From Sulfurospirillum cavolei (lineage in GTDB: Bacteria; Campylobacterota; Campylobacteria; Campylobacterales; Sulfurospirillaceae): a stretch of 64,000 nucleotides of DNA. The position numbers and the translations under genes are program-made. The notes under the pieces are model-generated. The model was not told the DNA's origin and did not search any database. It was given only the letters and a program-made list of their open reading frames with translations. Location: contig NZ_AP014724.1 of NCBI RefSeq assembly GCF_001548055.1, forward strand, positions 1,488,001 through 1,552,000. The letters are read 5' to 3'. Positions 17,053 through 25,945 of the stretch are shown here, piece by piece; the stretch's first letter is position 1, and each line of letters opens with the position of its first letter.

Positions 17053-18463
17053 AACCGTTGCAAAAGCATACCCGAAAAAGCGCCCGGCAAAGGAACGTAC
17101 ACAAGATTATTATCCGATTTACCATAACTTTGAAGAGAACGAAGCTAAGGCGCAAGCTAGCCGTTGTTTGCAATGCCCCATCGATCTTTTGCGAGGGCTT
17201 GAGAGTGAATTTACGTTTTGTCGTACGGGCTGTCCGCTCAACAACAACATTCCCAGATGGCTGAAAAAAACCTACGAGCACGACTATGCAAGCGCATTCG
17301 AACTTTCCAACGCACGCTCGCCCTTCCCTGAAATCTTGGGTCGCGTTTGCCCTAAAAAAGGCTTGTGCGAAAGTGCGTGTACGTTAGAGAAAACGCCCTA
17401 TCATGCCGTTTCTATCGGCAACGTCGAAGTCTATCTTAACGAAAAAGCCATCGAAGAGGGAGCCGTTCCTTTTTACGGTCGGGCAAGCGAACGCACGTTC
17501 AAAGTCGCAGTCGTCGGATCCGGTCCTGCGGGGCTTAGTTGTGCAACTTTCTTGCTCAGAGCCGGCATCGACGTCGAGCTTTACGAAAGGGAAAATCGCG
17601 TAGGCGGACTTTTGATGTACGGAATTCCCAATTTCAAACTTCCCAAAAGCGTCATTTTACGCCGTTTCGAGTGGATGAAAAATGCCGGAATGAAAGTACA
17701 CCTTAACACCGAAGTCGGTAAAGACGTGAGTTTGAGCGAACTTCAAGAAAAATTCGACGCCGTCTTTTTGGGCTTGGGCGTTCCGCTCGGTCGCAATGCG
17801 GGAATGGAAAACGAAGATGCCAAAGGCGTGCATCAAGTGATGGAGCTTCTCACGCAAACGCAAAAAAATCTTTTAGATCATGCGCTTCAACAATCGATTT
17901 TACGCGACAAAAACGTCATCGTTATCGGCGGCGGAGACTCGGCGATGGACGCTTTACGCACGGCGATTCGCCATAAAGCCAAAAGCGTGACATGCGTATA
18001 CCGACGGGACGAAGCGAGTATGCCCGGAAGTCCTGCCGAAGTCGTCAATGCCAAAGAAGAGGGAGTGGTATTTCGCTTTAACGCTCTGCCCAAAAAAGCT
18101 TTGGTCGATGAAAACCGTCACGTCGTCGGTCTTGAAATCTTAGAAACCTACCTTGATGAAAACAACCGTTTGCAAACCAAAGAAGAGAGCGTGCAAACCT
18201 TAGCGGCGGATAGTATTATCTTGGCACTCGGCTTTGAAGCAAAACGTTTTAGTTTTTACGAAGAGCTCAACCTTGCGGTAGGCCGCTCCAATACGCTGAT
18301 TGTAGATTCCAACAAAGAAACCAGCCATCCTTTTATCTTTGCGGGCGGCGATGTGGTCAGAGGCGCAAACTTGGTCGTCAATGCCGCACTCGACGGAAGA
18401 GAAGCGGCGTTTGCCATCGCTAAAAAGCTCGGAGCATTGAGCGATCCTTATTTCAATTTATAG
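17039..18463 (+). CDS. GltD/AegA-like NAD(P)H:acceptor flavoprotein in hydrogenase operon
   Basis: A 474-aa protein of the glutamate synthase small-chain / NfnB family. N-terminal cysteines (CLQCP, CRTGCP, CPKKGLCESAC) bind Fe-S clusters; two dinucleotide folds follow, VAVVGSGPAGLSCATFL for FAD and VIVIGGGDSAMDALRTA for NAD(P)H, and the end carries FIFAGGDVVRGANLVV. Without a GltB gene and inside a hydrogenase operon, it probably links NAD(P)H with the hydrogenase ferredoxin subunits. That link is inference. It overlaps hypA by 14 nt. Confidence 0.82.
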   Translation: MREYKTVAKAYPKKRPAKERTQDYYPIYHNFEENEAKAQASRCLQCPIDLLRGLESEFTFCRTGCPLNNNIPRWLKKTYEHDYASAFELSNARSPFPEILGRVCPKKGLCESACTLEKTPYHAVSIGNVEVYLNEKAIEEGAVPFYGRASERTFKVAVVGSGPAGLSCATFLLRAGIDVELYERENRVGGLLMYGIPNFKLPKSVILRRFEWMKNAGMKVHLNTEVGKDVSLSELQEKFDAVFLGLGVPLGRNAGMENEDAKGVHQVMELLTQTQKNLLDHALQQSILRDKNVIVIGGGDSAMDALRTAIRHKAKSVTCVYRRDEASMPGSPAEVVNAKEEGVVFRFNALPKKALVDENRHVVGLEILETYLDENNRLQTKEESVQTLAADSIILALGFEAKRFSFYEELNLAVGRSNTLIVDSNKETSHPFIFAGGDVVRGANLVVNAALDGREAAFAIAKKLGALSDPYFNL

Positions 18464-18477
18464 ACTGTTTTTACCGT

Positions 18478-18505
18478 GCTAAAACCTTACATGTAAGGTT
18501 TTAGC
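18478..18505. terminator. 28-nt perfect palindrome between convergent genes
   Basis: A perfect palindrome with TTACATGTAA at its centre (18487-18496) and CTAAAACC / GGTTTTAG arms. It lies between the end of the hydrogenase operon and the end of the lysR gene, and the lysR stop codon falls within it. Position and symmetry fit a bidirectional terminator, though there is essentially no loop. Confidence 0.6.
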
Positions 18506-19325
18506 CAAATGTGCGCAAATAATCCGCAATAAACGGAACATTGTCTTTGCGGCACACCAAACGCGTCTGCAAGTCACACTCGTTTTGCTCCAATTTGGTC
18601 AGTTTCAATGCCCTCTCATAACCAAACTTTTCGATGATTTTTTTGGATAAAAAGGCTTTCCCCATCCCTGCTTTCACGCATCCGAGCATCACTTCGTAGT
18701 TTTCCACGATCATCGTGTGATACGTTTTATTCCCTGTTTGCTCTTCGTGTGCCTTTAAAAAATCAAAATGCGTACTTTTTTCACGATAGCCGATCAGCGT
18801 ATTGGGGCAGCGTTTGTCTTGAGGTTCCACAAGGTACAAATCGTCGCTGAACTGATTGAGTACTTCGATGTCGGGGTGCTTCGGATCGCCCGTGATGAAC
18901 GCAATATCGATTTGATACGCCAAGAGTTTTTCCAAAACGCTCGGCGTTCCGCTTGTGTAGACTTCCAAAGACATCAAAGGAAAATCGCGTTGCACAGTCT
19001 CGATAAAACGCAAAAGCCGTATGGTTGCGTTGGCTTGACTCGTGCCGATACGAAGCAGGGTTTGTTCTTTCATGTTTTGCATCTGGATCGAGGCATTTTC
19101 GATTTTCTGAACGATCTCTTTTGCCAAAGGATAGAGTTTTTCGCCTTCTTGGGTTAAAATGACGCCTTTGGGAACACGATGAAACAGCTCATACCCAAGT
19201 GTCTTTTCCAACTGCTTGATGCGAAGCGTGACGTTAGATTGGGTGAAACCAAGCTCCAATGCCCCTAAAGAGATGCTTTTTTGCTCACTCACCGCCACAA
19301 AAACTTTGAGAAGATTCGAGTCCAT
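18501..19325 (-). CDS. LysR-type transcriptional regulator
   Basis: A 274-aa LysR regulator: N-terminal winged HTH (LKVFVAVSEQKSISLGALEL, FTQSNVTLRIKQLE) and a C-terminal effector-binding domain. The ATG at 19325 is preferred since GGAGGG lies just upstream; the earlier ATG at 19337 overlaps that site. It is divergent from the aconitase-family operon with an inverted repeat of T-N11-A type between them, so it probably controls that operon. The co-inducer is unknown. Confidence 0.88.
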   Translation of the reverse strand: MDSNLLKVFVAVSEQKSISLGALELGFTQSNVTLRIKQLEKTLGYELFHRVPKGVILTQEGEKLYPLAKEIVQKIENASIQMQNMKEQTLLRIGTSQANATIRLLRFIETVQRDFPLMSLEVYTSGTPSVLEKLLAYQIDIAFITGDPKHPDIEVLNQFSDDLYLVEPQDKRCPNTLIGYREKSTHFDFLKAHEEQTGNKTYHTMIVENYEVMLGCVKAGMGKAFLSKKIIEKFGYERALKLTKLEQNECDLQTRLVCRKDNVPFIADYLRTFG

Positions 19326-19368
19326 ATTACCCTCCATTATATTGTCTATGATTATACATTATTTGCTT

Positions 19369-19391
19369 TTGTATAATTATTTATCATACAA
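19369..19391. promoter_or_regulatory. Candidate LysR-type operator
   Basis: Inverted repeat TTGTAT-N11-ATACAA in the 95-bp divergent region between lysR and the aconitase-family gene. Spacing and the T-N11-A core fit LysR-type binding sites. The AAGGATT preceding the 19421 start lies about 17 nt further on. Confidence 0.6.
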
Positions 19392-19420
19392 TTATCCAAA
19401 ATCAAAGCGAAGGATTTTTA

Positions 19421-20686
19421 ATGCATGCGATCGAAAAATTGCTGGCAAACAAAGCCGGAAAGGATAGCGTTACAACGGGCGAAATCGTCAACTGCGAAGT
19501 TGATCTTGCCGGTATTAACGACTTGTATTTACAAACGGTGCGCTCCTTTCACGAAATGGGCGGTGTCAAAGTCTATGACCCCAGCCGCGTTATGATGTTT
19601 CTCGACCACTATGCCCCCGCTTCGACCATTATGCAAGCACAAAACCAAAAGGCGTTTCGTGAATTTTGCTGGGATCAGGGCATTGAGATGCTCATGGACA
19701 TCGACCAAGGCGTATGCCATCAAGTCGTTGCCGACAAAGGTTTAGCGCATCCGGGGGAAATCATCGTCATCACCGATTCGCATACGACCACGCACGGTGC
19801 ATTCGGTGCTTTTGGAACGGGCGTGGGTGCAACCGATCTGGCCATCATCTTGGCAACGGGCAAGCTCTGGTTTAGAGTGCCTGAGATCATCAAGATCAAC
19901 TTTGAAGGTAAACCGCCTCAGGGTGTTTATGCCAAAGACATCATCTTGCACGCCATCGGAGAGCTCGGTGCGGATTTTGCCGTTTATAAAGCGGTCGAAT
20001 TGGCAGGCTCGACTTTGCAGTATTTGAGCATCTCCGAGCGTATGGCACTGTGCAATATGAGTACGGAGATGGGCGCAAAGACCAGTTACATCCAACCCGA
20101 TGATGTTACGATGGCTTTTTTAAACGAAAAAGTGACGCGCCCGTATGAGATTTATCATACCGACCCCGATTTTGTCTATGCGGCGCAGGTCAGCTTTGAC
20201 GTTACGCATCTTCAGCCCAAACTTGCCGCACCTTCCAGCGTGGATAACGTCTTTGACATTCAAACATTCATCGATACGCCCGTCGATCAAGCCTATCTAG
20301 GATCTTGTACGGGCGGCAGATGCGAAGACATCGGCATCGCCGCTGGGATTTTAAAAGGCAAACATATTGCGCCTCGCACGCGTTTTGTTATCGTTCCCGC
20401 GTCCAAAGGCGTCTTTTTGGAAGCCATGGCAAAAGGGTATGTGCAAAGCTTGGTGGAAGCGGGGGCGACTTTTGTAACGCCCGGATGTGCGGCGTGTTTG
20501 GGCACGCACGAGGGAATGCTCGCCTCAGATGAAACATGCATTACCACGACCAATCGCAATTTTCCCGGACGTATGGGCGACACCCAAGCACGCATCTTCT
20601 TAGGCTCGCCCGCCGCCGTTGCCGCCGCGGCACTCGAGGGCAAGATCGTCGATCCCACGCCCTATATCGTAAAGGAGAACGCATGA
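19421..20686 (+). CDS. Aconitase-family hydro-lyase large subunit (LeuC/HacA-like)
   Basis: A 421-aa large subunit of the isopropylmalate isomerase / homoaconitase family. Seen motifs: DSHTTTHGAFGAFGTGVG, the 4Fe-4S cysteine in YLGSCTGGRCEDI and the pair GCAACLGTHEG. With the next gene it should form a heterodimeric dehydratase. The length and sequence fit the LeuC/DmdA group, but the locus has a LysR gene and an alpha/beta hydrolase instead of leuA/leuB, so the substrate may be a different 2-substituted malate. The start follows GAAGGAT. Confidence 0.85.
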   Translation: MHAIEKLLANKAGKDSVTTGEIVNCEVDLAGINDLYLQTVRSFHEMGGVKVYDPSRVMMFLDHYAPASTIMQAQNQKAFREFCWDQGIEMLMDIDQGVCHQVVADKGLAHPGEIIVITDSHTTTHGAFGAFGTGVGATDLAIILATGKLWFRVPEIIKINFEGKPPQGVYAKDIILHAIGELGADFAVYKAVELAGSTLQYLSISERMALCNMSTEMGAKTSYIQPDDVTMAFLNEKVTRPYEIYHTDPDFVYAAQVSFDVTHLQPKLAAPSSVDNVFDIQTFIDTPVDQAYLGSCTGGRCEDIGIAAGILKGKHIAPRTRFVIVPASKGVFLEAMAKGYVQSLVEAGATFVTPGCAACLGTHEGMLASDETCITTTNRNFPGRMGDTQARIFLGSPAAVAAAALEGKIVDPTPYIVKENA

Positions 20687-21186
20687 ACACGAACCTACAA
20701 GGAAGGGCTTTTGTTTTCGGTAACAATGTCGACACCGATCAAATCTATCCGGGCCGCTTCGTGCAATACACCGATGTCGAAGACGTTGCCAAATACGCGA
20801 TGCATGGAGTCGACCCCGAGTTCATTCATACGGTTAAACAAGGCGACATCATCGTCGCAGGCACGAATTTTGGTTGCGGTAGCAGTAGAGAACACGCCGC
20901 CATTACGCTCAAAGCCGTAGGAGTAGGAGCGATTATCGCCGAGTCGTTCGGGCGCATCTTTTACCGCAACGCGATCAATCTAGCTCTTCCGCTTATCGTT
21001 TGTCCTCATATCTTAAAATACGTTCAATCCAGAGATTCTCTCTTAGTGGATTTAAAAAGCGGTACGATTTCCAATGAAAAAGGCATTCTCATAACCGCCG
21101 AGCCGCTCTCGCCTTACGTGATGAGTATCCTAGAAGCCGGCGGCATCAAACCGCTCGTTCGAGCCCAACTTTTACGAGGAGCGTAA
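20683..21186 (+). CDS. Aconitase-family hydro-lyase small subunit (LeuD-like)
   Basis: A 167-aa swivel-domain subunit: [14 protein letters not shown] at the N-terminus and [20 protein letters not shown] with the substrate-contacting Ser-Arg, then [15 protein letters not shown]. The ATG at 20683 follows AAAGGAGAACGC and overlaps the large-subunit stop by 4 nt, so the pair is coupled. It partners the large subunit to form the active dehydratase. Confidence 0.88.
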   Translation: MNTNLQGRAFVFGNNVDTDQIYPGRFVQYTDVEDVAKYAMHGVDPEFIHTVKQGDIIVAGTNFGCGSSREHAAITLKAVGVGAIIAESFGRIFYRNAINLALPLIVCPHILKYVQSRDSLLVDLKSGTISNEKGILITAEPLSPYVMSILEAGGIKPLVRAQLLRGA

Positions 21187-21188
21187 CC

Positions 21189-22109
21189 ATGGCATTAGAA
21201 GCTTATTTTCAAGGATTTGAAAACGTACATGTAGAGGTTGAAGAAGACATTGTGATCAATACGTGGGTGGGCGGAAGCGGTGAAGAAGCCATTCTTTTAC
21301 TGCACGGTCATCCCGAAAACTATCTCATTTGGCGTGACATTGCCCCTACTTTAGCCCAAAAATACCGTGTGGTCGCAACAGACCTTCGAGGCTACGGCGA
21401 CAGCTCCAAACCCATAGGCTTGGAAGATCACTCCAACTACTCCAAGCGCGTCATGGCACAAGACAACGTGAGCGTTATGAAAAAGCTCGGTATCCAAAAA
21501 TTCCATGTCGTCGGGCACGACAGAGGGGCTCGCGTGGCGCATCGGCTGATTCTTGATCACCCCGAAAAAGTGTTGACATGTACGCTTATGGATATTTTAC
21601 CGACCTATGACATGTACAAAGAAACCAACCGTGAGTTTGCAACCAAATACTGGCATTGGTTCTTTTACATTCAAAAATTTCCTTTCCCCGAACGCGCCCT
21701 CAGCGTAGACCCTGCATTTTTCATTCATTTCAACCTAACCAACAAAGTCGGTCCAAAAGCGGCTGAACGCTTTTCTAAAGAGGTATTGGACGATTATATC
21801 CGCTGTTATGCCAACCCTGCGTGTGTTCACGGCATCTGCGAGGATTATCGCGCATCGGCTGGCATCGACTTGGAACACGATCACGTCGATAGAGACCAAC
21901 GCATCAAAACGCCGTTGCTGGTGTTATGGGGAGCCGACGGCGTGGTCGGAAAAATCTGGAACGTTTTAGAGGGTTGGAAACAATACGCCGATCACGTTAG
22001 CGGATTTGCCGTTCCCGAGTGCGGACATTTCGTACCGGAAGAACAACCGGAGATTTGCCTTGAAGCGATGCAAAGCTTTTGGGACATGCATCGCAAGAAA
22101 GATTCGTAA
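21189..22109 (+). CDS. Alpha/beta hydrolase resembling fluoroacetate dehalogenase
   Basis: A 306-aa alpha/beta hydrolase. Residues aligning with the fluoroacetate dehalogenase active site are all visible: nucleophile Asp111 in GHDRGARVAHR with Arg112 and Arg115 that bind the carboxylate, Asp135 (MDILPTY), halide-site His156-Trp157 (KYWHWFFY) and catalytic His280 (ECGHF). The CEDYRA segment is also family-typical. Cytosolic. A haloacid or related carboxylate is the expected substrate, but epoxide hydrolases share the scaffold. It follows the LeuD-like gene by 2 nt. Confidence 0.8.
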   Translation: MALEAYFQGFENVHVEVEEDIVINTWVGGSGEEAILLLHGHPENYLIWRDIAPTLAQKYRVVATDLRGYGDSSKPIGLEDHSNYSKRVMAQDNVSVMKKLGIQKFHVVGHDRGARVAHRLILDHPEKVLTCTLMDILPTYDMYKETNREFATKYWHWFFYIQKFPFPERALSVDPAFFIHFNLTNKVGPKAAERFSKEVLDDYIRCYANPACVHGICEDYRASAGIDLEHDHVDRDQRIKTPLLVLWGADGVVGKIWNVLEGWKQYADHVSGFAVPECGHFVPEEQPEICLEAMQSFWDMHRKKDS

Positions 22110-22111
22110 CC

Positions 22112-23677
22112 CTAGCCTTTAACGACGAGGAAATCTTCCTTGTTACCACGCCATCGTAAACTATACAGATCGTGGCGGCGAGAGCGCATATTGCGTACAC
22201 TGCCCCGTTCTCGCAGCTCTTTTAAAAGGCTGATGTCCAGATCGGCGACTAAAGTCATTTCGGTATTGGGCGTGGCTTCTGCCATGGTGGCATCGTGAGG
22301 AAATGCAAAATCGGACGGGCTAAAAACGGCGGCTTGGGAGTATTGAATGTCCATGTTTTCCACTTTGGGAAGTGTGCCGACACTACCGGAGATCGCCACA
22401 TAACACTCGTTCTCAATCGCTCTGGCTTGCGCGCAACGACGCACTCTAAGGTAGCTGTTTTTTGTGTCGGTCCAGTAGGGAACGAACAAGATGTCGATGC
22501 CCTGCTCAGCTAAAAGACGCGGCAGTTCGGGGTACTCGACATCGTAACAGACCAAAATACCCACACGACCTACGTCGGTTTCAAACACACAGAGTTTGTC
22601 GCCGCCGTGCATACCCCAGTACGCCTCTTCATCGGGGGTGATGTGCAGTTTTTTCTGCGCATCTTTCGTACCATCACGACGGCAGAGGTAACTGGCGTTA
22701 TAAAGCGTGTTACCGTCGTATTCGGGCATGCTACCTGCGATAATGTTGATGTTGTAACGCACGGCAAATTGACCTATTTTTTCGACTAAAGTATCGGTAT
22801 ATGCCGCTACGGTACGAATCGCCGTTTCTTGGTTTTCATCACTGCGCAATGCCATCAAAGGCGCGTTAAAAAACTCGGGAAATAAAACAAAATCGGCTTT
22901 ATACCCCGCCATCGCATCGACGAAAAATTCGACTTGGTCTAAAAACTCTTCGACGCTTTTGACGCTTCGCATCTGCCATTGCACGACACTGACGCGAATA
23001 ATGCCGCGATTGACCGTAGGATGGGTGTGCGGTTCTTCATAATCGACGTTGCTCCACTCCAAAAGAGTGGCATACTCACGAGACGCGGCATCTCCTTTGA
23101 GATACCCTTTTAAAATACGCCTGACGTGAAAGTCATTGGCAAGCTGAAAACCCAACACATGATCCCGAAGTTCTTTGTCTTTCACTCGTTCGATGTATTT
23201 GGAAGGGGTCATCTCGTGGGCATGTGCCGCGTAGCCCGGAATGCGCCCGCCTGCGATGATGCGCTTAAGGTTGAGTCGGTAGCAAAGCTCTTTTCTAGCA
23301 TCGTAAAGCCTGCGCCCGAGTCGCAATCCTTGATAATCCGGATCGACGTAAATGTCCAATCCGTAAAGCGTATCGCCCTTGGGATCGTGCGTGCTCAACA
23401 AACAATTTCCCGTAATTTGATCGTACGTGTGGCGATCGCCGTATGTGTTATAATCGACGATCAAGCTCTGCGCCGCGGCAATGACTTTACCGTCGTCCTC
23501 GATGCAAATCTGACCTTCGGGAAAAGTCGAAAGCTGTGCGCTAAACTCTTCAATCGTCCAACCCCCAAGCGTCGGATACACTCTATCCATAATACGTTTG
23601 ACGTCATCATAATCTTCTGCTTGCAAATTGCGTAAAATAAGTTTGTTGGTCTGTTTTAATTCGTCGTTGTTTCCCAT
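22112..23677 (-). CDS. GNAT acetyltransferase-nitrilase fusion
   Basis: A 521-aa two-domain cytosolic protein. Residues about 10-210 are a GNAT domain (DIYVDPDYQGLRLGRRLYDAR holds the acetyl-CoA loop). Residues about 225-500 are a carbon-nitrogen hydrolase with Glu in FVLFPEFFNAPL, Lys in QKKLHITPDE and Cys in GILVCYDVEYPELPR. This fusion family is known across bacteria, without a settled substrate. It converges with the dehalogenase-like gene at a 2-nt gap, so no room for a separate terminator. Confidence 0.88.
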   Translation of the reverse strand: MGNNDELKQTNKLILRNLQAEDYDDVKRIMDRVYPTLGGWTIEEFSAQLSTFPEGQICIEDDGKVIAAAQSLIVDYNTYGDRHTYDQITGNCLLSTHDPKGDTLYGLDIYVDPDYQGLRLGRRLYDARKELCYRLNLKRIIAGGRIPGYAAHAHEMTPSKYIERVKDKELRDHVLGFQLANDFHVRRILKGYLKGDAASREYATLLEWSNVDYEEPHTHPTVNRGIIRVSVVQWQMRSVKSVEEFLDQVEFFVDAMAGYKADFVLFPEFFNAPLMALRSDENQETAIRTVAAYTDTLVEKIGQFAVRYNINIIAGSMPEYDGNTLYNASYLCRRDGTKDAQKKLHITPDEEAYWGMHGGDKLCVFETDVGRVGILVCYDVEYPELPRLLAEQGIDILFVPYWTDTKNSYLRVRRCAQARAIENECYVAISGSVGTLPKVENMDIQYSQAAVFSPSDFAFPHDATMAEATPNTEMTLVADLDISLLKELRERGSVRNMRSRRHDLYSLRWRGNKEDFLVVKG

Positions 23678-23784
23678 TCAAAATCCTTTGATACCGTTGC
23701 AAATAAAATAACGTCGTTATCTTAGCACGCTTTGGGTTTAGGAGGAGTTGAATTTCAAACTTAATGTCAGGAGAGAAGTTACAA

Positions 23785-23804
23785 AAGAGAGCCGAAGCTC
23801 TCTT
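23785..23804 (-). terminator. Terminator after the DUF1104-like gene
   Basis: Eight-bp stem AAGAGAGC/GCTCTCTT with a tetraloop that reads TTCG in the minus-strand RNA, followed there by TTTTG. It lies just after the stop of the small glycine-rich protein gene. Confidence 0.75.
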
Positions 23805-23823
23805 AAAAAACGAAGATAAAACC

Positions 23824-24144
23824 TTATCGACCGCCGCGTCCGTTCCCTCTTCCGCCGCCGCCCGCTCCGCCGCCGTTAGCACCGGAATTTCCGTTTCCGC
23901 TACCCGCACCTACGCCGGCTCCCGTGCCGTTAGTATTGGCACGTTGGGATTGGGAGAGAGACTGCCTCTCTTCTTGTGAGAGTGCTTGCATTTTGGATTG
24001 CATGGCTGCTTGAAACGCCGCTCTATCTTCTGTTGGAACCGTTCCTCGCATTGCCGAAAGTTCCGCCGCGCTCATCGCGGAGTAATCCACCGCAAAAACC
24101 GCTACACTCAGCATACATAATGCTAAAAGACTTTTTTTCATCAT
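23824..24144 (-). CDS. Secreted DUF1104-like protein with glycine-rich tail
   Basis: A 106-aa protein: N-terminal signal peptide (KKSLLALCMLSVAVFA), a helical region about 20-65 resembling DUF1104 proteins of Campylobacter and Helicobacter, and a C-terminal tail of about 40 residues made of Gly, Asn, Ala and Arg, ending GRGNGRGGR. Probably periplasmic. It is divergent from a two-component system whose third gene encodes a similar protein, suggesting joint regulation. ATG codons at 24144 and 24141 are both possible after GGGGG. Confidence 0.75.
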   Translation of the reverse strand: MMKKSLLALCMLSVAVFAVDYSAMSAAELSAMRGTVPTEDRAAFQAAMQSKMQALSQEERQSLSQSQRANTNGTGAGVGAGSGNGNSGANGGGAGGGGRGNGRGGR

Positions 24145-24273
24145 AACCCCCTTTGAAAAATTTTATAATGAAATTCTATAATACAAGTGTTAGCAAATCG
24201 TTAAGGGAAAAAATTTTTTACTTTAACACTTCGTTAACGCAGATATGTTATGCTTTAGACCAAGGAGAGCGTT

Positions 24274-24909
24274 ATGTCAAAAATTTTACTGCTTGAAGAT
24301 GACTATCTTTTAAGTCAAACACTCATCGGTTTACTGAGGGAAGCTGGGTTTGAAGTAGCCCATGCCCAAGACGGTGAAGAAGCATTGTCTTTAAGCTACG
24401 ATACGATTTTTGATCTTTACCTTTTTGATATTAACGTGCCTTTACTCAACGGCATCGACGTTTTAAAGCTTTTGCGCGATAACGACGATAAAACGCCGGC
24501 TTTTTTTATCAGCGCGTATAAAGATATTCAGACGATTACGAAAGCGTTTGAGGGAGCATGTGATGATTATATTAAAAAGCCTTTCGATTTCGATGAACTC
24601 GTCGTGCGAATCAAGGCGCATATTCACAAGCACAATCCGACGATTGTTTACGGGGCTATGCGTTACGATCTTTTAAGTAAACGTATTTACATAGACGATA
24701 AAGAGATGGATTTAGGGATCGTCGAAAAAGCGATTTTTGATCTTTTGATGCGTAATATGTCTCAAACACTTGATAAAGAGATGTTCTTCGACGTTATGGA
24801 AAAACCGAGCGACATTGCCCTACGCGTTCATTTGAGCAAACTCAAACAACGCTTTGCTTTGAATATCACCAATATTAAAGGCATAGGATACCGTCTTGAA
24901 AAAATATGA
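24274..24909 (+). CDS. OmpR-type response regulator
   Basis: A 211-aa response regulator: receiver domain with the acidic pair in LLEDDYLL, phospho-acceptor Asp52 (LYLFDINVPLLNG) and Lys in YIKKPF; C-terminal winged helix ending LKQRFALNITNIKGIGYRL. It is paired with the overlapping kinase gene. Targets may include the two glycine-rich secreted proteins flanking the system. Confidence 0.9.
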   Translation: MSKILLLEDDYLLSQTLIGLLREAGFEVAHAQDGEEALSLSYDTIFDLYLFDINVPLLNGIDVLKLLRDNDDKTPAFFISAYKDIQTITKAFEGACDDYIKKPFDFDELVVRIKAHIHKHNPTIVYGAMRYDLLSKRIYIDDKEMDLGIVEKAIFDLLMRNMSQTLDKEMFFDVMEKPSDIALRVHLSKLKQRFALNITNIKGIGYRLEKI

Positions 24910-25945
24910 AAAAGAGGCGTTTTTAAAAACGTTCGGTATCTTTTTTCTCTCTTTAGCATTGTTTAGCGGCATTGTTTCGTATTTTTATTATAAAGAGCAA
25001 AAGCATATTTTAGGAGAATTTATTTTTTCGCAAATGCGAGAATTTACCTATAGCTTTCAAGGCTCGCCTTTTGAGCTCGATGTTGTTCCTTACGATGCAA
25101 CGGTCGATCAGCTCAATCTGATCCCTTGTCCAGAGGGCATGTGCGGTTATTTTACGATCCCGCGAAGTAAACAGTCACTGTTTAAAGTAATTTTGCCTTA
25201 CGATCAATACGTCGAACACGAAAACGGAATCATTTATAAAGTGCTCTTGTTATACATCGGCGTTTTAGCGGCGATTTTCGTTTTTGCGCTTTTTTACTCT
25301 TTTTATGCGCTCTATCCTCTCAAAAAAGCACTCGATTTGCTGGAAGGTTTTCTCAAAGACGTCATTCACGACCTCAATACGCCCATTACGTCGATCTTGC
25401 TCAACACCAAAGCCTTAGCAAAACGTCGTAGCGACGAGGCTCTCGAACGCATCGAATTGGCGGCACGTACCATCGCATCGCTTTACCGTAATTTAGAATC
25501 GCTCCAAAAAGGATTTATTGCCCAAAAAAACGAAATCGATTTGGAAAAGCTTTTGCACACCAGAGCCAAACCCTATCAAAAGCTCTATCCGCACTTAAAT
25601 TTCATCTTTCAAACGCACCCCTACACGCTCATCAGCGATGAAGACGCGGTAGCACGCATTTTCGACAATCTAATCTCCAATGCGTGTAAATACAACCGAA
25701 AAAACGGCTCGGTCGAACTGTGCAACCGTGAAAACACCGTGAGCATTTGCGATACGGGCATCGGTATTCGCGATACGAAACGTGTTTTCGAGCGTTATTA
25801 TAAAGAGCAAAGTAAAGGACTTGGACTCGGGCTTCATATCGTGCACTCTTTATGCCGACTTTTAGGGATCGACATTGACCTGCAAAGCACGCCGCAACAA
25901 GGTACGTGCGTCCGCCTTACATTTGCCTTGAAGGAGTCCTTGTGA
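24896..25945 (+). CDS. Membrane sensor histidine kinase
   Basis: A 349-aa kinase with two membrane segments (about residues 12-30 and 115-135) enclosing a short periplasmic loop of about 85 residues that contains a Cys pair (IPCPEGMCG). The H-box is VIHDLNTPIT with His158; ATP-binding boxes are NLISNACKYN, ICDTGIGI and GLGLGLHIV. No HAMP domain is obvious. A TTG start at 24896 is inferred from overlap with the regulator gene. The periplasmic Cys pair could sense redox state or metal; this is a guess. Confidence 0.85.
   Translation: MKKYEKEAFLKTFGIFFLSLALFSGIVSYFYYKEQKHILGEFIFSQMREFTYSFQGSPFELDVVPYDATVDQLNLIPCPEGMCGYFTIPRSKQSLFKVILPYDQYVEHENGIIYKVLLLYIGVLAAIFVFALFYSFYALYPLKKALDLLEGFLKDVIHDLNTPITSILLNTKALAKRRSDEALERIELAARTIASLYRNLESLQKGFIAQKNEIDLEKLLHTRAKPYQKLYPHLNFIFQTHPYTLISDEDAVARIFDNLISNACKYNRKNGSVELCNRENTVSICDTGIGIRDTKRVFERYYKEQSKGLGLGLHIVHSLCRLLGIDIDLQSTPQQGTCVRLTFALKESL

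Noticed and set aside
17039..18463. Glutamate synthase small subunit.
   Set aside because: No large subunit is adjacent and the gene overlaps hypA inside a hydrogenase operon.
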